Shown: positions 1 to 6,383 of the stretch, piece after piece
How positions within the stretch are numbered: position 1 is the first letter of the stretch
Layout of the letters: each line of letters opens with the position of its first letter
Assembly: GCA_900546295.1 (NCBI GenBank)
Contig: URCK01000050.1
Span: 1-13,080, forward strand
Origin: an uncultured Eubacteriales bacterium
GTDB taxonomy: Bacteria; Bacillota; Clostridia; Oscillospirales; Oscillospiraceae
Reading direction: 5' to 3'
DNA: 13,080 nucleotides
Translations under genes and position numbers: made by a program
Notes under the pieces: model-generated
What the model saw: only the letters and a program-made list of their open reading frames with translations
What the model was told of the DNA's origin: nothing
The model's database searches: none

Positions 1-3
1 ACG

Positions 4-38
4 AAAAGAAGACACTCGTTCGAGTGTCTTCTTTTTTT
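4..38. terminator. Perfect-stem intrinsic terminator
   Basis: A perfect inverted repeat is centred between positions 19 and 20. Fifteen bases on each side pair (4-18 with 21-35), and the plus strand continues into a run of seven T at 32-38. The left arm starts with AAAA, so the structure can also end transcription on the minus strand. It most likely closes a gene lying left of the window and insulates the sigma-factor operon from it. Confidence 0.85.
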
Positions 39-352
39 ACCTTTTCTGCGTTGCATTTAAGCCCGCGCTTGAAGCACAGTTTTTTCATTTGCTGCTCAGC
101 CGCTTTTACAGCGATAATGAATTGTTAGCGCCGGGAGCACGCAGCCATTTAGATTTTCTTCCCTGAGTGGCTGACGGCTTATCTTATGGTGGCATTTTGA
201 TATGGGATGGTGGTAAAATGATCATACCGCAAAAAAGAAACTGTCCTGTGTCAAATAACAATGCTTCCTGACAGTCGTATCAAAAAATGTTGAGACCGAT
301 GCAATAAACCGGCTCATCTGTGCATTACATGGATGACAGGAGAAAAAAGCCC
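39..352. other. Gene-free stretch upstream of the ECF sigma operon
   Basis: About 310 bases carry no convincing gene. The base composition is more A/T-rich than in the neighbouring genes. A spaced inverted repeat, ACTGTC at 240-245 and GACAGT at 270-275, lies about 80-110 bases before the sigma-factor start and could be an operator or leader hairpin, but six-base arms can arise by chance. A TGGTAAAAT element at 211-219 resembles an extended -10 but has no matching -35. No promoter could be assigned with confidence. The promoter may be a non-vegetative type recognised by the sigma factor itself, which cannot be told from one copy. Confidence 0.4.
338..342 (+). promoter_or_regulatory. Shine-Dalgarno site that sets the sigma-factor start
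   Basis: AGGAG lies ten bases before the ATG at 353. The open frame extends up to a GTG at 320, but that codon has no ribosome binding site in front of it, and the AGGAG would then sit inside the coding region. The ATG at 353 is therefore preferred. Confidence 0.7.
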
Positions 353-928
353 ATGCTCAGTATGCTGATGACAACCGAATATTCTCCGGCAGAGGATCGA
401 CACGAGCTGCAGCAGTTGCTCCTCCGCGTTGCCGGCGGTGAGCGTGACGCGCTGGCAGAGCTGTATCAGCGCACGCGGGCAGCGGTGTACGGCTTAGCGC
501 TTTCCTACCTTAAAAACGCGCACGACGCGCAGGATCTCACGCAGGACGTCTATGTGCAGGTGTGGGACTGTGCGGAGCAGTACCGTCCCACCGGCTCGCC
601 GATGGGCTGGCTTCTGACCGTGTGCCGCAACCTGTGCCTGATGCGCCTGCGGCGCGAAGAACGCCATGCCGCCCTCAGCGAGGAGGAATGGGACGCCATT
701 CCCGCGCAGGAGTGCGGACTGGACGCCGACGAGCGCGCGCTGCTGCAAGGCGTGCTGGCAAGCCTCGCTGACGAGGAACGGCGCATCGTGCTGCTCCACG
801 CCGTCACGGGCATGAAGCACCGGGAGATCGCGGCGCTGCTGGAGCTGCCGCTTCCCACCGTCCTGTCGAAATATCACAGAGCATTGAAAAAGATGCGCAG
901 CTTTCTGGAAGGAGATGACGCCCGATGA
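353..928 (+). CDS. ECF-type RNA polymerase sigma factor
   Basis: A sigma-70 family protein of 191 residues, the usual size for the extracytoplasmic-function group. Region 2 covers about residues 33-103, with the helix around DAQDLTQDVYVQVW that contacts the -10 element and core polymerase, followed by GWLLTVCRNLCLMRLRR. Region 4 covers about residues 131-181, with the helix-turn-helix around KHREIAALLELPLPTVLSKY that reads the -35 element. The two are joined by a short acidic linker; regions 1 and 3 are absent, as expected. The stop codon overlaps the ATG of the next gene (ATGA), a membrane anti-sigma factor, so the pair is almost certainly co-transcribed and translationally coupled. By family knowledge the sigma factor is held inactive at the membrane until the partner is cut. 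Its target promoters and signal cannot be read here. It lacks the size and extra C-terminal domain of SigI, although its partner resembles RsgI. Confidence 0.92.
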   Translation: MLSMLMTTEYSPAEDRHELQQLLLRVAGGERDALAELYQRTRAAVYGLALSYLKNAHDAQDLTQDVYVQVWDCAEQYRPTGSPMGWLLTVCRNLCLMRLRREERHAALSEEEWDAIPAQECGLDADERALLQGVLASLADEERRIVLLHAVTGMKHREIAALLELPLPTVLSKYHRALKKMRSFLEGDDAR

Positions 929-2148
929 CCAATGAAAAAATGGAGCAGAGGCTGGCCGCGGCGCTTGAAAAGACCGCGCCGGACGATGTGAGCGGCGTTC
1001 TCTCCCGCTGTGAAGCGCGGAAAGGAACGGTAATCAACATGACAACGAAAAAAACAGCAAAGAGAAGATGGACATCGCTCATCGCCGCCTGCCTTGCGGT
1101 GATGCTGCTCGGCGGGGGACTCTTCTACCAGAGGGCGAACGCGGTTGCCTCCGTGGTGTCGCTCGATGTGAACCCGAGCATTGAACTGAAAGTGAATCAA
1201 AGCGAGAAGATTCTCGCCTGTACGCCGCTCAACGAGGATGCCAAGGCCATCCTTGCGGATATGAGCAATGGCGCCGACCTCAAGGGCGCGAAGCTCGATG
1301 TGGCGGTAAATGCCATCGTGGGGAGCCTCGTGAGAAACGGCTATCTCGACAGCATTTCCTCCGCCATCATGATCTCGGTGGAGGACAAGGATGCCGCCCG
1401 CGCGGAAAAGCTCCAGCGCGAGCTGACGAGCGCCGTAGACGGCGTTTTGCAGACGAGCGAAGCAAAGGCCGCCGTTCTGACGCAGACGCTCACGCAGGAC
1501 GCGGCGCGGGAGCAGCAGGCGCGGGAAAATAACATTTCTACCGGCAAGGCGGCGCTGGTGAACCGCGTCCTCGCCATCAACCCGTCGCTCAAGTTTGACG
1601 CGCTGGCAAAGCTCTCGGTCGAGGAACTCAAGGATCTTGCGGAAGCGGGCGCGCCCGCCATGCCTATCGGTATGGATGCAGCCCGTACCGCTGCGGAGCA
1701 GTATGCCGGAACGACGGCGCTGAACTCCGTCACGGCGGAGGTCGATCCCGAACTCGACGAATCCCCCGCGCACTACGAGGTGGAGCTGCACACAGCATGG
1801 GGCGAGTTTGAGTATCTGGTGGACGCCTACACGGGGAACGTGCTCAGCGGGCAGAAAGATTTATTGGCTGCCGTTTCCGTATCGAATGAAACGACGAAGC
1901 CCTCTGGTCAAAAGCCCGCGCCGTCCGGAACGGTGCAGGATATCGGCTACGCCAAGGCGAAGTCCATCGCCCTGAACCATGCGGGCGTAAGTGAAAATCA
2001 GGCTTATGACATGGAGATCGAGCTGGACGACGAGGACGGCACGCTCGTCTATGAGGTCGAGTTCAAGTCCGGCGGCATGGAGTATAGCTACGAGATCAAC
2101 GCCGCCAGCGGCGCGATCCTCAAGCACGAGGCGGAGATAGACGACTGA
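925..2148 (+). CDS. RsgI-like transmembrane anti-sigma factor with two PepSY domains
   Basis: A 407-residue single-pass membrane protein. Residues 1-47 are cytoplasmic and probably bind the sigma factor; residues about 49-68 form one membrane helix. Directly outside is the segment VVSLDVNPSIELKVN (about 77-91), which matches the conserved extracellular start of RsgI-family anti-sigma factors. In that family the Asn-Pro bond (here N83-P84) is the autocleavage site of the SEA-like (SEAL) domain; cleavage here is inferred. A helical, Ala/Glu/Gln-rich stretch follows (about 155-240). Then come two PepSY repeats, about 247-308 and 338-404, each ending in the typical pattern Y-x-V/I-[DN]-A-x-[ST]-G-x-[IV]-L. 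They are separated by a Ser/Thr/Pro/Lys-rich linker (about 316-337). PepSY domains are thought to bind or inhibit peptidases or to sense peptides, so they are the likely sensor. The start has AAGGAG ten bases upstream and overlaps the sigma gene by 4 bases. A perfect-stem terminator follows immediately, so this ends the operon. Confidence 0.85.
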   Translation: MTNEKMEQRLAAALEKTAPDDVSGVLSRCEARKGTVINMTTKKTAKRRWTSLIAACLAVMLLGGGLFYQRANAVASVVSLDVNPSIELKVNQSEKILACTPLNEDAKAILADMSNGADLKGAKLDVAVNAIVGSLVRNGYLDSISSAIMISVEDKDAARAEKLQRELTSAVDGVLQTSEAKAAVLTQTLTQDAAREQQARENNISTGKAALVNRVLAINPSLKFDALAKLSVEELKDLAEAGAPAMPIGMDAARTAAEQYAGTTALNSVTAEVDPELDESPAHYEVELHTAWGEFEYLVDAYTGNVLSGQKDLLAAVSVSNETTKPSGQKPAPSGTVQDIGYAKAKSIALNHAGVSENQAYDMEIELDDEDGTLVYEVEFKSGGMEYSYEINAASGAILKHEAEIDD

Positions 2149-2149
2149 A

Positions 2150-2194
2150 AGAGAAGGCGCAGGCCGCTGCAATGCAGCGGCCTGCGCCTTCTTT
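2150..2194. terminator. Bidirectional terminator between convergent genes
   Basis: A 19-base perfect stem (2153-2171 with 2173-2191) leaves a single unpaired base, which in RNA means the top few pairs open to form the loop. It is flanked by AAAGA on the left and TCTTT on the right, so it can serve both the anti-sigma gene (plus, ending at 2148) and the LOG-family gene (minus, ending at 2200). The U-tracts are short, but the stem is very GC-rich. Confidence 0.8.
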
Positions 2195-2199
2195 ACGGA

Positions 2200-2766
2200 T
2201 TATACAGGATCATGTGCAGAACGGCGGTGGAGATATTGCAATAAGATTTTCTTGATGTCTTCAAGATTCTCAGCGAAATAGATGCCGGCTTGCCGCTCTT
2301 TGGAAGACAGTCCCTTTTTGATCATGAGATGCAAAAGCGCTTTCAGGTCGTTGTAGTAACCGTCCAGGTTATAGAGGATGCACGGCGCATTCAGGTGCTT
2401 CAAGGACACCTTCGACATGACCTCTGCAATTTCCTCCAATGTTCCCGTGCCGCCGGGGAAAGCGATGAAGGCGTCACCCAGCTCGATCATTTTCTTCTTT
2501 CGCTCCGACATATCCTCGGTCACGATCAATTTGGTCAGGCCCTCGTGCTGAAATTCATTTTCGATGAAAAAATGCGGCTCGACGCCCGTGACTTCACCGC
2601 CGGATCGCAGAACGCTGTCCGCAATCGCACCCATCAGCCCGGATTTGGAGCCGCCGTAGACCAGAGCATTCCCGCTGCTGCCGATCCATGCGCCCAATTC
2701 CTCGACCGCTTTTCGTAAGAGCGGGTCATTTCCCTCATTTGCACCAAGATAGACGGTGATATTCAT
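2200..2766 (-). CDS. LOG-family Rossmann-fold protein (TIGR00730 type)
   Basis: A 188-residue protein of the lysine-decarboxylase-like LOG family. Characterised members hydrolyse nucleoside 5'-monophosphates to the base and ribose 5-phosphate (cytokinin riboside monophosphate phosphoribohydrolases); in Firmicutes the physiological substrate is often unknown. The family features are present: N-terminal beta strand ITVYLGAN (3-10), the glycine-rich VYGGSKSGLMG (37-47), the MSERKKKM segment (86-93) and the signature PGGTGTLEE (104-112), with the nucleotide-contacting Arg/Lys and catalytic Glu. Length is normal for the family. The ATG at 2766 has the strong site GGAGGAAG about six bases upstream. 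It is transcribed alone from its own promoter and faces the anti-sigma gene. Older annotations call such proteins lysine decarboxylases, for which there is no support. Confidence 0.88.
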   Translation of the reverse strand: MNITVYLGANEGNDPLLRKAVEELGAWIGSSGNALVYGGSKSGLMGAIADSVLRSGGEVTGVEPHFFIENEFQHEGLTKLIVTEDMSERKKKMIELGDAFIAFPGGTGTLEEIAEVMSKVSLKHLNAPCILYNLDGYYNDLKALLHLMIKKGLSSKERQAGIYFAENLEDIKKILLQYLHRRSAHDPV

Positions 2767-2799
2767 GCAAAACTTCCTCCACGTGATCAGATTACCTAT

Positions 2800-2828
2800 A
2801 TACTAACACATTGCCTCTATCGAGGCAA
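2800..2828 (-). promoter_or_regulatory. LOG-gene promoter with overlapping palindrome
   Basis: Reading the minus strand, TTGCCT (2823-2828) is followed after 17 bases by TAGTAT (2800-2805), a fair sigma-A-type promoter ending about 34 bases before the start codon. The -35 hexamer and the adjacent spacer form an inverted repeat with 7-base arms, TTGCCTC and GAGGCAA, around a 4-base centre (2811-2828). An operator in this position would block RNA polymerase binding. The -35 match is modest, so a repressor or activator may be involved; none is encoded next to it. Confidence 0.55.
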
Positions 2829-2910
2829 CTGCGATTCACTTCTGACGGTTTGAGATATGGAGGCTGCGGGCGGACTGGCAGACGTTGCGTGCGGGGGACG
2901 GACGGTACGG

Positions 2911-3264
2911 TCACCGCGCCGGCGGCAGGGGGGACGCGCGGTGCGTCAGTAGAAGGCCGCTCGTGATGGCGGTCAGCGGGGCGACGGTGACAAGCCCGAA
3001 CGAGCCGACGATGGTGTGCACGATCTCGGCGGCAACATACTTGTAGTTCAGCATCAGCTCCACCGGCGTATCCTGCGCCATGAAAACCATGAGCAGCGCA
3101 ATGTAGCTGCCGGAGTATGCCAGCAGCAGCGTCGTGGTCGTTGAGCCGCAGGCGGCGCGCCCCACGGCAAAGCCGGAGGCGATGGCCTCGCGGGCGCGGA
3201 TGTCCGGCTTTTTCTGCACGACCTCATAGACCGCCGAGCAGATATCGACTGACAGATCTATGAC
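2911..3264 (-). pseudogene. YibE/F-family membrane protein, C-terminal remnant
   Basis: The frame from 3264 down to the TGA at 2911-2913 encodes 117 residues resembling the C-terminal part of YibE/F family multipass membrane proteins. It begins VIDLSVDICSAVYEV, then has the conserved helix around GSTTTTLLLAYSGSYIALLM and a last membrane helix ending LTAITSGLLL. There is no proper start: a GTG at 3219 opens the longest frame but has no ribosome binding site, and family homology continues upstream of it. The central membrane region expected before VIDLS is missing. Instead the DNA joins at about 3262-3265 to the N-terminal part of the same kind of protein in another frame (3263-3400). This is best read as the 3' half of a yibE/F gene damaged by an internal deletion. 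The role of intact YibE/F proteins is not well established. Confidence 0.7.
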
Positions 3265-3400
3265 CGACGGAAAACAGCTTATCCTGCGCGAGTGAGCCGC
3301 TCAGGCGGTTGACCGCGTCCGTCTCAGTTCCCGCAAACTGCCCGCCAAGTATCCGCACGCGGCAGCGCTGGTCGCCGGTGCGGACAAGGCCGGTGTCGTA
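3263..3400 (-). pseudogene. YibE/F-family protein, N-terminal-domain remnant
   Basis: Translated from 3400 downwards, this gives 46 residues containing TGLVRTGDQRCRVRILGG, then FAGTETDAVNRLSGSLAQDK and LFSVG. This matches the soluble domain that precedes the membrane region in YibE/F proteins (pattern G-x-Q-x-x-x-V-x-I-L-x-G-x-x-x-G ... N-x-L-S-G-x-L-x-x-D-K-x-F-x-x-G-D). Homology stops after the VG, where D would be expected. From there the YibE/F C-terminal part continues in a frame one base away. Upstream, at about 3400, it is joined directly to the end of an alkaline phosphatase remnant. The fragment is hidden inside the phosphatase reading frame and is easily missed. Confidence 0.6.
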
Positions 3401-4104
3401 TCGGTGTTGTCGTAGTAACCGACGAAGGCGGTCGCGCCCGCGCCCTCGGCGAAGACCGCCACAGGAAGACCCGTGTGGGAGTAGCTGGTGAAGTCCACGC
3501 CGGACTTGTTGTTCAAAATGTGAGTGACGGTGACGGAGAAGGGATTGTAGGTGCCGTAGAGCACGTACTGCTCCTGCGTGTAGTCGTCGGCGGAGGCATC
3601 GGACATGGCGAGCTCATAGGCGCTGCGCAATCTCTGCACTTCGTAGTCCGTCAGCACCAGACGGTCGCCCTCCGCGCCGGAGAGCTTGAGACTGAAGAGC
3701 TTTTCAACGTCCTTCATGGCGTCCTCAAAGCTGGTGCCCTTTTCCTTGTAGGAAGCGACATACTGCTCGTCGAACTGGGCATAGGAGATGGTCTGGCTTG
3801 AGAGACTATCAAGATAGGTGTCGTAGTCCGTGCCGGCGTAGCCGATGGTGAGGCCGCCGGTCTCATGGTCGCCGGTCACAAGGATCAGCGTTTTGTCCGC
3901 GTGCTCCTTGGCAAAGTCGATGGCGACCTGCACGGCATCGGCCAGCGCCAGCGTATCGTTGACGGTCGCGCCTGCGTCGTTGGCGTGGCAGGCCCAGTCG
4001 ATTTTGCCGCCCTCGCACATCATGAAGAATCCAGTGTCGTTATCAAGGACTTCGATGCCCTTTGCGACGTAGTCGGCGAGCGCCCATTCGCCGCTCGTAT
4101 CCAA
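3301..4104 (-). pseudogene. Alkaline phosphatase, C-terminal half only
   Basis: An open frame of 267 codons from a TTG at 4104. Residues 1-235 match the C-terminal half of PhoA-type alkaline phosphatases, which are exported metal-dependent phosphomonoesterases. Metal-ligand motifs are intact: EGGKIDWACHAND (D36, H40), TGDHETGG (D79, H80) and SHTGLPV (H210), ending at VGYYDNTD. The N-terminal half is absent, including signal peptide, first metal-binding Asp, the serine nucleophile and the phosphate-binding Arg. No ATG or ribosome binding site exists, and an in-frame TGA lies only five codons further upstream. After YDNTD (about 3400) the frame runs through YibE/F-derived DNA in the wrong frame, giving a nonsense tail to the TGA at 3301. 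It cannot make an active phosphatase as it stands; I treat it as a pseudogene. Confidence 0.85.
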
Positions 4105-4179
4105 GAAGCATTGTAGCGCTCACGTGTAAATTACTCAGCTTGGAGCGCGTAAAATGCCGGTAAATTCTTCGGCATATCA

Positions 4180-4218
4180 AAAAAGCAAGAGAAAGCGGAA
4201 TGCTTTCTCTTGCTTTTT
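4180..4218. terminator. Terminator downstream of the MATE/GNAT operon
   Basis: A 17-base perfect stem (4180-4196 with 4202-4218) has the five-base loop GGAAT. On the minus strand it is followed by a run of T (complement of AAAAAA ending at 4184), placing it 25-60 bases after the GNAT stop at 4243. The plus strand also has a T-rich right flank, so it may work in both directions and separate the operon from the phosphatase remnant. Confidence 0.85.
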
Positions 4219-4242
4219 CTTCTTGCGATGCACTTTTTCTGC

Positions 4243-4860
4243 TTATTCCGCGGCACGGCGGAGGATCTCCGCGACAAGCGTGCGGTCGAGCTGCGGGAAG
4301 GGGATGATCGGCTCGGGCGCTTCCGGGGGCTCGCCCAGCAGTTTTTCCGCCCAGGACATATCGTACCAGCGGCCGAACTTGTAACCGCAGCGCCGGAAAA
4401 CCCCGATGCGGCGGAAGCCCAGATGCTCGTGGAAGCGGATGCTGTTGTCCGTCAGGTATTCGTCGTCCTCGCCCTGCGGCTCGCCGATGCAGGCATAGAG
4501 GTTGTAAATGCCCTGCGCGCGGGAAATGTCCTCGAGCGCGCGGTAAAGGCGCTTGCCGAGGCCCTGATGGCGCGATTCGAGCGAGAGGTAGATCGTCGTC
4601 TCCGCGCAGCGGTCGTAGGCTGCGCGGGGGATGAAGGTGTGCGTGTAGGCATAGCCGAGCGCACGGCCGGAGGCGTCCTCGGCAATGAGATAGGGATAGG
4701 TTCGCGAAAAATCCGCGATGCGGCGGCGGAATTCCTCGAGAGAGGGCACATCGTATTCAAACGAAATGGCCGTCTGCTCGACATAGGGCGCGTAGATCGC
4801 TAGCAGCGCCGGTGCGTCGTCCGGCGTTGCGATGCGGAAACGGAACGTGGGAGTCGGCAT
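4243..4860 (-). CDS. GNAT acetyltransferase, phosphinothricin-acetyltransferase (Pat) type
   Basis: A 205-residue GNAT-fold enzyme that would transfer acetyl from acetyl-CoA to an amine. Numbering from the ATG at 4860, the N-terminal part FRIATPDDAPALLAIYAPYVEQ is typical of the Pat branch. Residues 97-103 (RHQGLGK) give the acetyl-CoA pyrophosphate loop R-x-x-G-x-G-K. The Pat-branch ending N-S-x-x-F-H-E-x-L-G-F followed by GYKFGRWYDMSW is present near 139-170. About 30 residues rich in Pro and Glu extend beyond the usual C-terminus. The substrate is not readable: the branch includes phosphinothricin, methionine sulfone or sulfoximine and other amino-acid-like targets, and many members are uncharacterised. 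A GTG at 4869 overlaps the MATE stop, but the ATG at 4860 has a better placed AAAGGTGATC site. It is co-transcribed after the MATE pump. Confidence 0.88.
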   Translation of the reverse strand: MPTPTFRFRIATPDDAPALLAIYAPYVEQTAISFEYDVPSLEEFRRRIADFSRTYPYLIAEDASGRALGYAYTHTFIPRAAYDRCAETTIYLSLESRHQGLGKRLYRALEDISRAQGIYNLYACIGEPQGEDDEYLTDNSIRFHEHLGFRRIGVFRRCGYKFGRWYDMSWAEKLLGEPPEAPEPIIPFPQLDRTLVAEILRRAAE

Positions 4861-4864
4861 AGAG

Positions 4865-4873
4865 ATCACCTTT
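4865..4873 (-). promoter_or_regulatory. Shine-Dalgarno site that sets the GNAT start
   Basis: On the minus strand AAAGGTGAT lies inside the last codons of the MATE gene, with AGG about eight bases before the ATG at 4860. The match to the 16S anti-SD end extends over AGGTGATC. It supports 4860 over the upstream GTG at 4869, which lies within this site. The overlap suggests translational coupling to the pump. Confidence 0.65.
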
Positions 4874-6230
4874 CAAAGCCATGCACCCAGTCCGAGCGCA
4901 GGTAATAAATGAGGTAAATGGTGGAGCTGATGGCCCAGGTGAGGGGATAGGCCCAGTAGATGTAGCCGATCTCGCCGATGAAATGGACCACGAGCATGAT
5001 GTAGATGATGCGGATGACACACCAGACCGAGAGCATGATCATCATCGGCACGACCGCACGGCCCGCGCCGCGGCAGACGGCGGCGATGGAGTGCGAGAAG
5101 GCGAGCAGACAGTAGAAGAGCGACACCGTGCGCGCCTGCTGCACACCGAGGGCGACAACGCCGGGCGTACCGTCGAAGAGCGTGATGAGCTCGCTCGCCC
5201 ATATGTAGTAGCACAGGCCGATCAGCTCGGCCATGATGACGGCGAGGAGGATGCAGAAGCGCGCGCCGCGCCTGGCACGGTCATACTGCTTGGCGCCGAG
5301 GTTCTGCCCGACAAAGGTGGTGCAGGCCATGGTAAAGCTCGTGATGGGCAGGAAAGCAAAGCCCTCGATCTTGCAGTGCGCGCCGTAGGCGGCCATGGCG
5401 AGCATACCGAAGGAGTTGATCTGCGACTGGACAATGACGTTGGCAAGGCCGATGACGCAGTTCTGCACGCCGGAGGGAAGACCGTAGCGGATGATCTCGC
5501 TGAGCATGGCGCTGTGGAAACGAATGTTGCGCGGCGTGACGGTATAGACCTCGCCTTTTTTGAGCAGGTGAATGAGGCAGAGCGCGCAGCTCGTGCCCTG
5601 AGAGATGACGGTCGCCACGGCGGCGGACCACACGCCCCAGCGGAACACGCCGATGAAGAGAATATCGAGCGCGATGTTGATGAGCGAGGAAACGATGAGG
5701 TAGTGCAGCGGGCGGCGGCTGTCGCCAAGGGCGTTCAAAATGCTCGTGCACATATTGTAGAGCACCGTTGCCAGCACGCCGAGGAAATAGTAGCGGAAGT
5801 ATTCGACCGCCTGCGGCATGACCTGCGCGTCGGTATTCATCCAGATGAGAAAGGTCGGCGTGAAGAGTACGCCGATGACCGTCAGCAGCGCGCCGGAGAC
5901 GATGCCGAAAGCGAGATTCGTATGGATGGCGCGCGAGACATTTTCATAGTCGCACGCACCGAAGTACTTGGAGATGGCGACGCCCGCGCCCATGGACGTA
6001 CCGATGAAGAGGCTCGTGAGCAGCATGATGAGCGTGCCGGACGAGCTGACGGCGGCGAAGGCGTTCGTGCCGAGGTACTTTCCCACGATGAAAGCGTCGG
6101 CCGTGCTGTAAAGCTGCTGAAAGACCTGACTGATGAAGATGGGCAGCGCAAAGCGAAGGATCAGGGAAACTGGGCTCCCCTCGGTCATGTTCTGGACGGT
6201 TCGTCTTCCGACAGCGGCAGGCTGTGCCAT
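4866..6230 (-). CDS. MATE-family multidrug/cation efflux transporter
   Basis: A 454-residue, highly hydrophobic protein with the length and roughly twelve membrane helices of the MATE family, which export organic cations and drugs in exchange for Na+ or H+. The N-terminal helix region (about 22-45) contains the family pattern P-x-x-x-x-x-x-x-Q-Q-L-Y-x-x-x-D-x-x-x-V-G-x-x-L-G, here LPIFISQVFQQLYSTAD followed by AFIVGKYLG. The second half repeats it around LPSGVQNCVIGLANVIVQ, and FVGQNLGA is typical of the internal repeat. The sequence resembles the clostridial NorM/DinF-like branch. The start at 6230 is preceded by GAGAGGA. Its stop overlaps the alternative GTG of the GNAT gene, so the two form an operon. 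A strong promoter and a terminator-like hairpin lie in the leader. The transported compound cannot be deduced. Confidence 0.93.
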   Translation of the reverse strand: MAQPAAVGRRTVQNMTEGSPVSLILRFALPIFISQVFQQLYSTADAFIVGKYLGTNAFAAVSSSGTLIMLLTSLFIGTSMGAGVAISKYFGACDYENVSRAIHTNLAFGIVSGALLTVIGVLFTPTFLIWMNTDAQVMPQAVEYFRYYFLGVLATVLYNMCTSILNALGDSRRPLHYLIVSSLINIALDILFIGVFRWGVWSAAVATVISQGTSCALCLIHLLKKGEVYTVTPRNIRFHSAMLSEIIRYGLPSGVQNCVIGLANVIVQSQINSFGMLAMAAYGAHCKIEGFAFLPITSFTMACTTFVGQNLGAKQYDRARRGARFCILLAVIMAELIGLCYYIWASELITLFDGTPGVVALGVQQARTVSLFYCLLAFSHSIAAVCRGAGRAVVPMMIMLSVWCVIRIIYIMLVVHFIGEIGYIYWAYPLTWAISSTIYLIYYLRSDWVHGFER

Positions 6231-6247
6231 GGCATCCTCTCTTTCCC

Positions 6248-6263
6248 GTCCCGGCAGCGGGAC
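6248..6263 (-). promoter_or_regulatory. Small hairpin next to the MATE ribosome binding site
   Basis: GTCCCG and CGGGAC (6-base arms, 4-base loop) sit some 20-30 bases before the MATE start, directly in front of the GGGAAAGAGAGGA region. It could influence ribosome access. It is short, and GC-rich palindromes of this size are common, so the functional claim is weak. Confidence 0.3.
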
Positions 6264-6297
6264 GACTGTACACTCTCTGATGCGGCGATGAGCGGTG

Positions 6298-6332
6298 AAA
6301 AAGGAAAAGCGCCGCGGCTGCGGTGCTTTTCC
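6298..6332 (-). terminator. Intrinsic terminator inside the MATE leader
   Basis: A 13-base stem (6303-6315 with 6320-6332, one G-U pair) has the loop GGCT on the plus strand; on the minus strand it is followed by TTTTT (complement of 6298-6302). It lies 90-125 bases after the SpoIIM-family stop (6423), so it could simply end the gltX operon. However, the promoter for the MATE operon (6384-6412) sits between that stop and this hairpin, so transcripts starting there must pass it. It may therefore act as an attenuator as well. Confidence 0.75.
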
Positions 6333-6383
6333 CCAAGCTCTGAAGAAACAGCAGACAAAACTCTACAATATCTTGACAGGCTT

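Noticed and set aside
874..1791. A 305-codon minus-strand frame opposite the sigma and anti-sigma genes
   Set aside because: It has no family pattern and no ribosome binding site, while both plus-strand genes have clear domains and coupling.
3301..3400. C-terminal 33 residues of the phosphatase frame as a special domain
   Set aside because: They are the wrong-frame reading of YibE/F-derived DNA; the correct frame on the same strand gives the conserved YibE/F N-terminal pattern.
4116..4148. Inverted repeat GCGCTC...GAGCGC with the small palindrome GTAAATTAC inside, next to the phosphatase break
   Set aside because: Considered as a recombination or attachment site, but the arms are only six bases and no second copy or integrase is present; probably chance.
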